A stretch of DNA of 64,000 nt from RUG563 sp045589355. Its GTDB lineage: Bacteria; Bacillota; Clostridia; Christensenellales; Aristaeellaceae. The notes beneath the pieces were generated by a model that searched no databases, was not told the DNA's origin, and saw only the letters and a list, made by a program, of their open reading frames with translations. The stretch's first letter is position 1. The number at the start of each line of letters is the position of its first letter. Where the stretch lies: NCBI GenBank assembly GCA_045589355.1, contig JAZNOW010000027.1, forward strand, positions 74,992-138,991, written 5' to 3'. Shown one piece after another: positions 16,656 to 25,700 of the stretch. A program made the position numbers and the translations under genes.

Positions 16656-18401
16656 TTACTTTTCAGAAGGAATAAAGGCATAGACGCCGTTTGTATCAAT
16701 GCTGAAAACAATCATGTTTTCTTGAATCTGATACTCAATTTCTTTCACTTCACCATTGTCCGCCAGGAACATCAGCTTCGTTTCAGAAAGTTGCGCCAGC
16801 ATCTCTTCCGTGCAGGGCAGTTGAATTTCCACCAGGCCGGGCAATACTGCTTCCGTTTCGTTTTCTACCAGCGTCACCCGCAGCACTTTTACTGCTTGCT
16901 TTATCGTCTCAGGCATTTCCTCCTGCGCAATTTCTTCGGTGCAGTCCTTCACAATCAGCTTTGCCGTTTCGGAAACAACCACATCCTGTGCAAACACATA
17001 CACGGCATCATCACCAAAGGCTGCTTCCTTTTCGCCGCATACGGTGCACACACCGCTTTCATATACATGACCGGCAGCTTCAGGATGTTCCACATAGAAC
17101 GTACCGCATTCGCTGCAGGTAAAACGCAGCTCAGGCCCTTCTGTGCAAGTGCCTTCTTTTGTAATGCTTTTTACATATTTATGGTTCAGCATAGGAATGG
17201 CTTCATTCGCAGTCACTTCACCGCATGCGGAGCACACCTGCTTCTTGCTGCCTTGTTCCTTGCAGGTTGCCGGCGTCACTTCTTCCCACACAGTTTTTGC
17301 ATGGGTACACTCGGGCTCAATGGCGGGGGCACCGCATACACCGCAGGGGCCGTTATCGGTTCTGGAATGGCTTTCGCCCACTTCGCCGCCGCAATCGCCG
17401 CAAACCTTCCAATGACGGTCATCATCAAACTGATAATCCTTGCCATCGGTGTTATGGCTTACCTGGATTGTTCCGCCGGTATGGCCGCACTTCTCGCAGG
17501 CATTTGCCGCCGTGCAGGGCGCCGTATGCTTTGCCTCGTTTACCCTCACGCCGCAATCCAGACACACATACCAATGGGTATTATCGTCTTTCTGCTGCTT
17601 TTCATGATTGTATTCATGCCTTACCTGGCCATCAAAGCTTGTTTTGCAGGTTCTGCACACCCCGGGATTATCACAATAAGCAACATGGGGTTCTTCCCAC
17701 GTTTTTGCGCCGCATTCCAGACAAATGCGCCAATGGGTGGTTGCATCTGTTTTGAAATTATTGGCGTCGGTATAGTGGCTCAGTTGCGAAGTATTGTAGG
17801 TAACACCGCAAATAAAGCACACGCCGGGATTGGTACACAAAACGGCATGGGAAAGCTTGATCGTTTCTTCTCCGCAATCCAGGCACACATTCCAGTGGTA
17901 CTGTGCGTCGCTGGAGTAGTTGGTATCATGCCGGTGCTCAATGCTATTGCCGGAATAAGGCTGGTTGCAATACCTGCATACGCCCGGATTTTTGCACGCA
18001 GCGATATGCCCGGAGATAATTTCCTTTTCACCGCAGCCCTCACATTCCTGCCAGTGCCGGTCGCTGTCGCTTTTCATCACAAAGCTGACATGGACAGGAA
18101 CGGTGGAAGCGTACGGAGCACCGCAATAACTGCACACATCGGGTGCGGCGCAGGTGGACTGGTGATTCATTTTTTTATTGATTGTTTCACCGCAATCTCC
18201 ACATTCAGTCCAGTGTACATTTTCATCGTATTTTTGCACTGGTGTCGGGTGACGAACAACATCGCCGGTATATTCCACACCACAAGTGCTGCACACACTT
18301 TCGCTGCAATTTCTCATATGATCGCCGCACCCCTCAGCGCATGCGACGCCCGTGCATAGCATAAGAAGAACGCAAAGAACAATGAATAAACCTTTTTTCA
18401 T
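16656..18401 (-). CDS. Secreted cysteine-rich repeat protein
   Basis: A 581-residue protein with a signal peptide (KKGLFIVLCVLLMLCTGVACA). Six modules of about 55 residues follow, each with HWxxCxxCG and, about 20 residues on, HxxxCxxPxxCxxCxxxY. Two further CxxC modules (KKQVCSACGE and RFTCSECGTFY) and VCTVCGEKE come after residue 370. A cysteine-free beta-rich C-terminal domain ends in NGVYAFIPSEK. The paired CxxC knuckles and His suggest zinc ribbons outside the membrane. No LPXTG motif or transmembrane anchor is visible. It has its own strong promoter. Similar HWxxCxxCG repeats occur in gut Firmicutes surface proteins, but I know of no assigned function. Confidence 0.7.
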   Translation of the reverse strand: MKKGLFIVLCVLLMLCTGVACAEGCGDHMRNCSESVCSTCGVEYTGDVVRHPTPVQKYDENVHWTECGDCGETINKKMNHQSTCAAPDVCSYCGAPYASTVPVHVSFVMKSDSDRHWQECEGCGEKEIISGHIAACKNPGVCRYCNQPYSGNSIEHRHDTNYSSDAQYHWNVCLDCGEETIKLSHAVLCTNPGVCFICGVTYNTSQLSHYTDANNFKTDATTHWRICLECGAKTWEEPHVAYCDNPGVCRTCKTSFDGQVRHEYNHEKQQKDDNTHWYVCLDCGVRVNEAKHTAPCTAANACEKCGHTGGTIQVSHNTDGKDYQFDDDRHWKVCGDCGGEVGESHSRTDNGPCGVCGAPAIEPECTHAKTVWEEVTPATCKEQGSKKQVCSACGEVTANEAIPMLNHKYVKSITKEGTCTEGPELRFTCSECGTFYVEHPEAAGHVYESGVCTVCGEKEAAFGDDAVYVFAQDVVVSETAKLIVKDCTEEIAQEEMPETIKQAVKVLRVTLVENETEAVLPGLVEIQLPCTEEMLAQLSETKLMFLADNGEVKEIEYQIQENMIVFSIDTNGVYAFIPSEK

Positions 18402-18437
18402 TTCGTTGGCCTCCCATATGTAATTTCTGTTACAAAG

Positions 18438-18467
18438 ATTATAATTGCTTTAGACATTATTTGTCAA
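18438..18467 (-). promoter_or_regulatory. SigA-type promoter of the Cys-repeat gene
   Basis: A perfect TTGACA (18467-18462) and a perfect TATAAT (18443-18438), with an 18-base spacer, on the minus strand. Confidence 0.8.
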
Positions 18468-18482
18468 TTCTATTTGAAAAAT

Positions 18483-18510
18483 AAAAAGCTGTGCATTTGC
18501 ACAGCTTTTT
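18483..18510 (-). terminator. Terminator after the small helical protein gene
   Basis: A 12-bp stem (18483-18494 with 18499-18510) and a 4-base loop, with T-rich sequence on the minus-strand side. Confidence 0.88.
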
Positions 18511-18517
18511 TGTTCGA

Positions 18518-18769
18518 TTACTTTTTGCCGAACAGGCCCTTGAGAGCGCCCAGGATGCCGCCGGCCTTGCCGGTCAGTTCGTCCAGGTTGATCTTGCCCT
18601 TGACGGCTTCCACGATCTTTTCCAGCACGTCGTTGTCCAGGTTGATGTTGCCCAGGATCTTCTTCACGGTGCCCATGGGATCCTTCTTGAACTGGGCCAC
18701 GGCATTCTTGTTGCCGGTCAGCTTTTCTACGACCTGATTGATCATTTCTTCCAGATTGAATTCAGCCAT
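18518..18769 (-). CDS. Small helical protein with Gly-rich cationic tail, unknown function
   Basis: An 83-residue protein predicted to be almost all helix: an acidic N-terminal helix (NLEEMINQVVEKL), then AVAQFKKDPMGTVKKILG and IVEAVKGKINLDELTGKAGG, and an amphipathic basic tail (ILGALKGLFGKK). Similar small proteins with an FxxDPxxTVKxxLG core and a GLFGKK end recur in Clostridia as conserved hypotheticals. Its ATG lies 2 bases after the stop of the DUF1508 gene, so the two are co-transcribed. See findings for a speculative leader-peptide reading. Confidence 0.65.
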   Translation of the reverse strand: MAEFNLEEMINQVVEKLTGNKNAVAQFKKDPMGTVKKILGNINLDNDVLEKIVEAVKGKINLDELTGKAGGILGALKGLFGKK

Positions 18770-18771
18770 GA

Positions 18772-19146
18772 TTATTCTTCCTCCATTTCTACTTTGGCGT
18801 CCACAGCGTTCTTGCGGACGGATTCGATGCCGTTGAGGCAGCTCTTTTCAGAGGCATAGCCTTCGGAAGCGGCAATATTCTGGCCGTTCTTGGCCTTCAG
18901 ACGGAAGCGGAATTCGCCGGCGTTATCCACATACACTTCAAACTTGGGATGCTTCTGCACGGTGTAGCCTTCTTCGGTCTGGTTTTCCAGGTTGGCAACG
19001 GGGGCATTGGAAGCCACGGAGGCGATGCCGGCCTTGCAGGTATTCAGGCTTTTGTACATCTGGGAGGTAGCGATCACTTCGCCGTTGGAAGCTTTGAGAC
19101 GGAAGCTGAACTTATCGTTCTTTTCACGAATAACAAACTTGCCCAT
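18772..19146 (-). CDS. Tandem DUF1508 (YegP-family) protein
   Basis: A 124-residue protein with two DUF1508 units: residues about 1-47 (KFVIREKNDKFSFRLKASNGEVIATS) and 65-115 (KFEVYVDNAGEFRFRLKAKNGQNIAAS), each ending in a CxxGIxSVxxNA helix. YegP-type proteins form small beta/alpha folds of unknown molecular role. AAAGGAG precedes the ATG. It is the first gene of a two-gene unit. Confidence 0.88.
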   Translation of the reverse strand: MGKFVIREKNDKFSFRLKASNGEVIATSQMYKSLNTCKAGIASVASNAPVANLENQTEEGYTVQKHPKFEVYVDNAGEFRFRLKAKNGQNIAASEGYASEKSCLNGIESVRKNAVDAKVEMEEE

Positions 19147-19182
19147 TGTGAAAACACTCCTTTGTGATTATTTCTTTCGTCT

Positions 19183-19211
19183 ATTATAGCAAGCAATTGT
19201 AAATTTAACAA
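19183..19211 (-). promoter_or_regulatory. SigA-type promoter of the DUF1508 operon
   Basis: TTGTTA (19211-19206), a 17-base spacer and TATAAT (19188-19183) on the minus strand, with TGC before the -10 (extended -10). Confidence 0.7.
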
Positions 19212-19245
19212 GGTTTTTTTCCCGTTTTGCGCAACTTTTTTGTAC

Positions 19246-20637
19246 TTATGTCTGCATTTCCTCGTGCATTGCCTTTGCAGCGGCTTTGCCGGCCCCCATG
19301 GCCAGTATCACCGTAGCGGCGCCGGTTACGGCATCGCCGCCGGCATAGACATGGTCCCTTGTGGTAAGCCCTGCTTCATTCTTTGTAATGATGCAGCCGT
19401 ATTTGTTGGTATCCAGGCCTTCCGTGGTCTGCCGAATAAGCGGATTGGGGGACGTGCCGATGGCCATCACCACACAATCGCATTCCACGGTAAAGTCGCT
19501 TCCCTCTTCCACCACGGGACGGCGGCGGCCCGAAGCGTCCGCTTCACCCAATGTCATCTTTACGCAGCGGATGCCCGATACATTCCCCTGTTCATCGCCC
19601 AAAATGGCCGTGGGGTTTGTCAGTACACGGAATACGATGCCTTCTTCCTGGGCATGCTCCACTTCTTCCTTGCGGGCAGGCATTTCAGCCATGGAACGGC
19701 GGTAAATGATGGATACTTCTTCTGCACCCAGCCGCAATGCGCACCGTGCCGCATCCATAGCCACATTTCCGCCGCCCACCACCGCCACCTTTTTGCTCAT
19801 CTTGATGGGCGTGTGGCTGTCCGGACGGTAAGCCTTCATCAGGTTCACACGGGTGAGGAATTCATTGGCAGAATACACGCCTTTCAGGCTTTCGCCGGGG
19901 ATACCCATGAACCGGGGCAGGCCGGCGCCGGTGCCGATGAAGATTCCCCGGAAGCCCTGATCAAACAATTCGTCAATAGTGAGCACTTTGCCGATCACCA
20001 TATCGGTATTGATAGTGACGCCCAGCTGCTTGAGGGTATCGATTTCTTTTTGCACAATGGCCTTGGGCAAGCGGAATTCCGGAATGCCGTACACCAGCAC
20101 GCCGCCTGCTACATGCAGCGCCTCAAAAATGGTCACATCATAGCCCAGCCTTGCCAGATCCCCGGCACAGGTCAGGCCGGAAGGACCGGCGCCGATAATC
20201 GCCATTTTGATGCCGTTGGATGCCGGCTTTTCCATAGGTTCGCCGTTTTCCATGTGCCAGTCCGCCACATACCGTTCCACCCGGCCGATGGCCACTGCTT
20301 CTCCCTTGATACCGCGCACGCACTTGGCTTCGCACTGGTTTTCCTGAGGGCACACCCGGCCGCAAACAGCCGGCAGCGCGCTGGACTTGGAAAGCACGGC
20401 ATAAGCGCCCTTTTCATTTCCCTGGGCCACTTCCTTCAAAAAGGCAGGAATATCAATCTGCACCGGGCAGCCGCTTACGCAGGGCTTATGCCGGCAGTTC
20501 AGGCAGCGGGCCGCTTCATCCCGCGCCACTTCCATGGAGTAACCCAGGGCTACTTCCTGAAAATTTTTGCTTCTTTCTTTTGCATCCTGCATGGGCATGG
20601 GTGCCTTTTCCATTCGCATGTTCGGCATATTCCTCAT
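19246..20637 (-). CDS. nfnB: NfnB: large subunit of NADH-dependent ferredoxin:NADP oxidoreductase (annotated elsewhere as glutamate synthase GltA)
   Basis: A 463-residue flavoprotein. The N-terminal cysteine clusters CLNCRHKPCVSGCP (residue about 45) and CGRVCPQENQCEAKC (about 92) bind 4Fe-4S centres. Two dinucleotide folds follow (GAGPSGLTCAGDLARLGYDV near 150, VVGGGNVAMDAARCALRLGAE near 290). Small-subunit homologs of glutamate synthase share this layout. The adjacent FNR-like gene, overlapping by four bases, makes the electron-bifurcating transhydrogenase NfnAB much more likely than a glutamate synthase. It couples NADPH, NADH and ferredoxin pools in anaerobes. Confidence 0.88.
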   Translation of the reverse strand: MRNMPNMRMEKAPMPMQDAKERSKNFQEVALGYSMEVARDEAARCLNCRHKPCVSGCPVQIDIPAFLKEVAQGNEKGAYAVLSKSSALPAVCGRVCPQENQCEAKCVRGIKGEAVAIGRVERYVADWHMENGEPMEKPASNGIKMAIIGAGPSGLTCAGDLARLGYDVTIFEALHVAGGVLVYGIPEFRLPKAIVQKEIDTLKQLGVTINTDMVIGKVLTIDELFDQGFRGIFIGTGAGLPRFMGIPGESLKGVYSANEFLTRVNLMKAYRPDSHTPIKMSKKVAVVGGGNVAMDAARCALRLGAEEVSIIYRRSMAEMPARKEEVEHAQEEGIVFRVLTNPTAILGDEQGNVSGIRCVKMTLGEADASGRRRPVVEEGSDFTVECDCVVMAIGTSPNPLIRQTTEGLDTNKYGCIITKNEAGLTTRDHVYAGGDAVTGAATVILAMGAGKAAAKAMHEEMQT

Positions 20638-21473
20638 TCCCCTTTCTTCAAAAGATTGCAGGTTTTTTCGTATGCATGGCGTTCAAAATCCCTGTACATG
20701 GCACTTCTTGCCATTGCTTCATCAAAATCCACCTGATGGCCGTCAAAATCCGGGCCGTCCACGCAGGCAAACTTTGTTTCGCCGCCCACCGTAATACGGC
20801 AGCCGCCGCACATGCCGGTGCCGTCGATCATCACCGGGTTCATGCTCACCATGGTTTTGATGCCATATTGCTTGGTGAGCAAAGAAACAAACTTCATCAT
20901 CACCAGCGGGCCGATGGCGATCACCAGGTCGTACTCCGCACCGGATTCAATGTTCTTTTTCAGGGCATCGGTCACCAGGCCCTTTTCCCCGGCGGTGCCG
21001 TCGTCCGTCATCAGGGCAAAGGAATCGGATACCTTTTCAAATTCTTCCTGCATGATCACCAGTTCCCGGCTGCGGAAGCCCACCACGGTATCCACCCGGG
21101 CGCCCATTTCATGCAGCTTTCTTGCCACAGGATAGGCAATGGCACAGCCCACGCCGCCGCCGATCACAGCCGCTTTTTTCACATTTTCCAGTTCTGTCGC
21201 TTTTCCAAGCGGGCCCACCACGCTGGGCAGGTACTGGCCTGCTTCCATTTGAGAAAACAAAAGTGTGGTGGCGCCCACGGCCTGCACCACCAGCGTGATG
21301 GTGCCGTTTTCTCTATCATAATCGGAGATGGTCAGCGGAATTCGCTCGCCATCCTCACATACTCTTACAATCACAAACTGACCGGGCTGTGCTTTTTTCG
21401 CAATCAGCGGTGCCTCGATCACTGCGCGGAACACCTGCTCGTTGAGAAACGTCTTCTCTTTCAGCAAAAACAT
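20634..21473 (-). CDS. nfnA: NfnA: FNR-like small subunit of NADH-dependent ferredoxin:NADP oxidoreductase
   Basis: A 279-residue ferredoxin-NADP reductase-like subunit. A FAD-binding barrel (RIPLTISDYD) precedes the NAD-binding part (AAVIGGGVGCAIAYPVARKL near residue 105). The C-terminal GTGMCGGCRITVGG...KFACVDGPDFD segment has the cysteines for a 2Fe-2S cluster. Homologs are also named sulfide dehydrogenase subunit B or DHODB electron-transfer subunit; the coupling to nfnB through an ATGA overlap decides the call. Confidence 0.88.
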   Translation of the reverse strand: MFLLKEKTFLNEQVFRAVIEAPLIAKKAQPGQFVIVRVCEDGERIPLTISDYDRENGTITLVVQAVGATTLLFSQMEAGQYLPSVVGPLGKATELENVKKAAVIGGGVGCAIAYPVARKLHEMGARVDTVVGFRSRELVIMQEEFEKVSDSFALMTDDGTAGEKGLVTDALKKNIESGAEYDLVIAIGPLVMMKFVSLLTKQYGIKTMVSMNPVMIDGTGMCGGCRITVGGETKFACVDGPDFDGHQVDFDEAMARSAMYRDFERHAYEKTCNLLKKGE

Positions 21474-21511
21474 CGTTCTTTACCTTTCCTTCCTGAAAAG
21501 TATCGTTAGTC

Positions 21512-21540
21512 ATTATAATCGATTTTTGATCTTTTCACAA
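21512..21540 (-). promoter_or_regulatory. SigA-type promoter of nfnAB
   Basis: TTGTGA (21540-21535), a 17-base spacer and TATAAT (21517-21512) on the minus strand. A Rex-type operator (TTGTTAA-N4-TTAACAA) was looked for and not found. Confidence 0.7.
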
Positions 21541-21613
21541 TATTCTATATTGTTCTTCATCTGCACTATCTGTCAAAATTCTCCTTTCATCTTGCATCTG
21601 TCAATGAAAATAA

Positions 21614-21642
21614 TTGACGTTTTCGACAAATAAAGCTATAAT
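21614..21642 (+). promoter_or_regulatory. SigA-type promoter of the E2-like gene
   Basis: TTGACG (21614-21619), a 17-base spacer and TATAAT (21637-21642). Confidence 0.78.
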
Positions 21643-21679
21643 TTTCATGTATTTATACTTTTTTGAGGGGGAACAAATT

Positions 21680-22606
21680 ATGTTTGGGAGAAGAAGAGAC
21701 GGCCGGGTGCTGAAAAATATTGATCCTATGATCGCCATCACGCCTTACCTGATGCCCATGCGCTGCGACGCCCAGGTAATGCTGGATCTGAAGGCAGACT
21801 ATGAAAAACTGGCCCGCTACATCACCGAAAAGGGCGCCGAAGGCCACAAAATCACCTTTACGGAACTTATCATTGCCGCGTATGTACGTGTCATTGCCGA
21901 TTTGCCCGAAGTGAACCGCTTCATTGCCAACAAGCGCATCTATGCCCGCACGGAGCTGGCTGTTTCTTTCGCCCTTCTGAAAGATACTGCAGAGCCGGGC
22001 GCCATCGAAGAAAACACCGTCAAGTGCTTTTTCAGCCCCTATGACACCATTTTTGACGTATCCGAAAAGGTGAAGAAGCTGATCAATGAAAACCGCCGGG
22101 AAGAAGCCGATAACCTGACCTTGAAGCTGACCCGCCTGCTGCTGAACCCCATTCTTGCCAACACCATCGTTGCCATTGCAAAATTTCTGGACCGCTACGG
22201 TCTTCTTCCCAAAGTGCTCATGGATGCCCTGCCCTTCCATACGTCCATGTTCCTCACCAACATGGCATCCATCGGCATGCCGGCCGTAAAGCACCACATC
22301 TACAATTTCGGCACCACCTCCCAGTTCATTTCCATCGGTGCAATAGAAAGAACTGTCATCCCCGGCCCGGACGGCAAGCCTGTCCGCAAGCGCATGCTGC
22401 CCTTTGGCATTGTGGCGGATGAACGCATCTGCGCCGGTGCTGTGTATGCCAAGATGGTGGCCCGTTTCAATCAGCTGATGAACAATCCCGAATTGCTGGA
22501 AGTGCCCCCGGAAAACGTGGTGTTTGAAGAAGGCCTGGAATATGACGAAAAGGGCCTGATCAAGCGCCGCAAAAAGCAAAAGGCCGGGCAGACCGTTTCC
22601 GCCTGA
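21680..22606 (+). CDS. 2-oxoacid dehydrogenase E2-like acyltransferase domain protein
   Basis: A 308-residue protein with the chloramphenicol-acetyltransferase fold of E2 catalytic domains: FGRRRDGRVLKN at the N terminus, TFTELIIAAYVRVIADLPEVNRFIANKRIY near residue 60, and SIGAIERTVIP near 225. It has no lipoyl or E1-binding domain and lacks a clear HxxxDG catalytic motif. It is therefore not a classical dehydrogenase component. Such stand-alone proteins are common in Clostridia and of unknown function. The start follows GAGGGGGAA. It is monocistronic with its own promoter and terminator. Confidence 0.75.
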   Translation: MFGRRRDGRVLKNIDPMIAITPYLMPMRCDAQVMLDLKADYEKLARYITEKGAEGHKITFTELIIAAYVRVIADLPEVNRFIANKRIYARTELAVSFALLKDTAEPGAIEENTVKCFFSPYDTIFDVSEKVKKLINENRREEADNLTLKLTRLLLNPILANTIVAIAKFLDRYGLLPKVLMDALPFHTSMFLTNMASIGMPAVKHHIYNFGTTSQFISIGAIERTVIPGPDGKPVRKRMLPFGIVADERICAGAVYAKMVARFNQLMNNPELLEVPPENVVFEEGLEYDEKGLIKRRKKQKAGQTVSA

Positions 22607-22641
22607 TATCGCCGCAGCCTTTGCTATATTTTACAATTTAT

Positions 22642-22680
22642 GCGCCCTGTTTTCATTGACAAGCAGGGCGCTTTGTTTTA
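22642..22680 (+). terminator. Terminator after the E2-like gene
   Basis: An 8-bp GC-rich stem (22642-22649 with 22664-22671) followed by TTTGTTTT. The loop contains the -35 box of the next promoter. Confidence 0.8.
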
Positions 22681-22684
22681 TCAT
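22656..22684 (+). promoter_or_regulatory. SigA-type promoter of the SdrD-B repeat gene
   Basis: TTGACA (22656-22661), a 17-base spacer and TATCAT (22679-22684). It is nested in the preceding terminator hairpin. Confidence 0.72.
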
Positions 22685-22719
22685 ATTTAGGATATTATTT
22701 GGTTTCGGAGGTTCTGCCG

Positions 22720-25700
22720 ATGTTCAATAATCGCATGCGTTATTTCGTGCTTTTTGCCCTGGCTGTGCTGTTTGCCTGCTGCAGCGTATGTTCCGTCTGC
22801 GCCGAAGGCGGCCAGGTAAGCGGTATGGCGTTTGCAGACAAAAATGCAAACGGTGTGTTTGATGAGGGTGAACGCCCCATGCAGAATACGCAGGTAACGC
22901 TCTGCACCATTTCTGCCCAGGGCGAAAGCGAAGATATTCTCACCGTAAAAACCGGCAAGGACGGCCTGTATGCTTTCGCCGTTGCCGATGCCGGCATGTA
23001 TCAGCTTCGTTTTGAATTGCCCAAGGATTACCGTTTCACCATCCACGGCGACGGCAGCGCTGCCATGCCCGCCAAGGGCGAAGTGAGCCGTTCCTTGCCT
23101 TTTGTGCTGAACGCCGGCGATGTGATTGAACGGAATGTTGGCGCCGTTACCGGAAATTCCTATGTTTCCATCGTTGCTTTTGAAGACGAAAACGCAAACG
23201 GCGGCCGCCGTGATTCCGAACCCCTTGTTCGCTATGTGAAGGTGGAGCTTTATTACGAATACGAAGGGGAAAGCTATCTTATCGCCGAAGCGGTCACCGA
23301 TAAGAAGGGCGAAACCAGCATTTCTGCCATTTCCCCCGGCACGTATTACATCAAGGCCACCCTGCCAGAAAACTATGTTTCCGGTCCCATGGGTACCAAG
23401 ATGAACCTGTTCTATAATTTCATGCAGCCCAGCATCGATAACGTATGCTATTCCCCTGCTTTTGAAGTAGCCAACAAAAGCGGCGCCGCCATGGGCATCG
23501 GCATGGTGAAAACCGGCTCCCTCAACGGCACCGTATGGACGGATAAAAACGGCGACCGTGTGCTGGACGAAACCCTTGAAATGGGCTGTAACGGCATTCA
23601 GGTATCCCTTTCTTCCCAAGAACTGAATATCACCCGCACTGCCGATGTGCAGCCGGACGGTTCCTATGCGTTCACCGGCCTGCAGCCTGCCGATTATCAG
23701 CTCACTTTCACCCTGCCCGAAGGCTATATTTTCTCCGACAGTTCCTCTTCCCTTTTGCAGGATATTGCATCCAGCGCTTCCGTTCCTGTTACCGTGGAAG
23801 TGGAAAAAACCACATCCGTTTCCCCCGTGGGCGCTGCCAGTTCTTCCTGCGTGGAAATCAAAGTGGCCGATGCCGGACGCGAAAATGCGCTCCTTTCCGG
23901 CGTTGAAGCCACCGTGCAGCAAAACGGCAAAACCGTTTCTTCCGCCGTTTCCGATGAAAACGGCCTGCTGCATTTCCCCATCGTGCGGGGCGGTGAAGCC
24001 ACGGTTTCCTTCTTGCTGCCGGACGGCTATGTTGTTTCTGAAAACAGCGGCGTTTTCCCCTATCAGAACGGCCTCACCCAGGGCACTTTCGTGATCGACG
24101 TACCTGCTGACAATACCCTTTCTCTGGAAGCTTCCGCCGTGGAATCCGTCACCGTTTCCGGTGTTGTGCTGGAAGACCCCACCAATACCGGCATCGTGGA
24201 TGCATCCAACGCTCCCCTTACCGGTTTTGCCGTTCAGGCTGTGGATCAGAATGGCACCGTTGTTGCCGAAACGGTCACCGGTGAAGATGGCTCTTATACG
24301 ATCGGCCGTCTGGTCCCCGGCGAATACACCCTGCGTTTCCAGCTGGACGACCGCTACATTGCCACCCCCTATGCCGCTGACCGGAACCCCGCCCACAATG
24401 CCATCCTTACCCAGCAGCCCGAATACGGCGAAACGTCTGCCATGGCATTTGTCGCCGGCGAAGTCAGGGACAACGTGAATGCGGCTCTGTTCAAGGCCGG
24501 CATTGCCGACGGCTATGTGCTGCTCAATCCCAGCCTTGGCGAACTGACCGCTAAAGACGGCGGCATGGAAAACATCACCGTTACGCTCCTCAAAGAGGAC
24601 GGCACGCCCTACCAGGATTACGCTTACAGCATCACCGACGAAAACGGTTATTTCTGCATCAAAGGCATTCTGCCCGGCAATTACATGCTGGAATACACCC
24701 TGCCCGAAAATGCTGTGTTCACCAATCCTGCAATGGATATGGACACACTTTCCCATACCGGCGAAGTATTCACTGTTTCCAACGGTTCTGAAATTCACGC
24801 TTCTCCCGTGGGCGGTGTATGGACGGCAAGCTTCTCCGGAAAAGTGGTAGATTACACAAGTAAGTCCGGCGTTTCTGCCACCATTTCCATGACGGATACC
24901 GTGGCCGATGCAACCTATACCGCAGAAACCGACGAAAACGGCGTATTCACCTTCCCCAAGCTGATGCCCAACCTCCACACCATGGAAATCGACCTGCATG
25001 ACGGCTATGTCTTTGCCGACAGCGCCGATTCCGTTCTGCCCTACCTCAACGACAGCCACGCTGCCGCCAATGTGAAGCTTGCAATGGGCACTGTAATGAC
25101 GGAAGACGAATGCACCATCGTGGTTTCCCAGCCGGTGGACTGGACGGTGCAGCTGTATTTTGACGAAAACGTGAACCTGGAAATGGACGAAACCGAACCT
25201 GCCGTAAGCGGCCGCACGGTGGAGCTTTACCTTCGTGACGACCTGATCGCAACGGCTGCCACCGATGATAACGGCCAGGGGCTCTTTGCTAAGATCATTC
25301 CCGCTGCCTACACCCTGCGCATTCCCCTTGCTTCCGAACGTGAAGTGCTGGTTGCTTCCCCCGATACAAACGAATGCACCGTAAGCAGCGAATGCACCCG
25401 GATCGGCCTTGTGGAATACAGCACCCTCTCCGGCAGCGTATGGTCTTTGGACGGTACCGAAAACGGCATTGCCGGCATTCCCATATCTCTTCTGAAGGAC
25501 GGCGAAGTGATTGCCACCTGCACCAGCGGTGAAAAGGGTGAATTCGTGTTCGACGGCCTTTTGAAAGGCGAATACACCCTGGAAGCACAGCTTCAGGAAG
25601 GCTATCTCTTTGCCCGGGCAAAGGACGCTGCTGAAAAAGCCAGCGTGATCATCAGCCAGAACAACGGCACGCCCCAGTCCACCCCCATTACCCTTTCCAT

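Noticed and set aside
19246..21473. Glutamate synthase (GltA) as the name for the 463-residue flavoprotein
   Set aside because: The overlapping FNR-like gene with a 2Fe-2S motif and the lack of a large GltB-type gene favour NfnAB.
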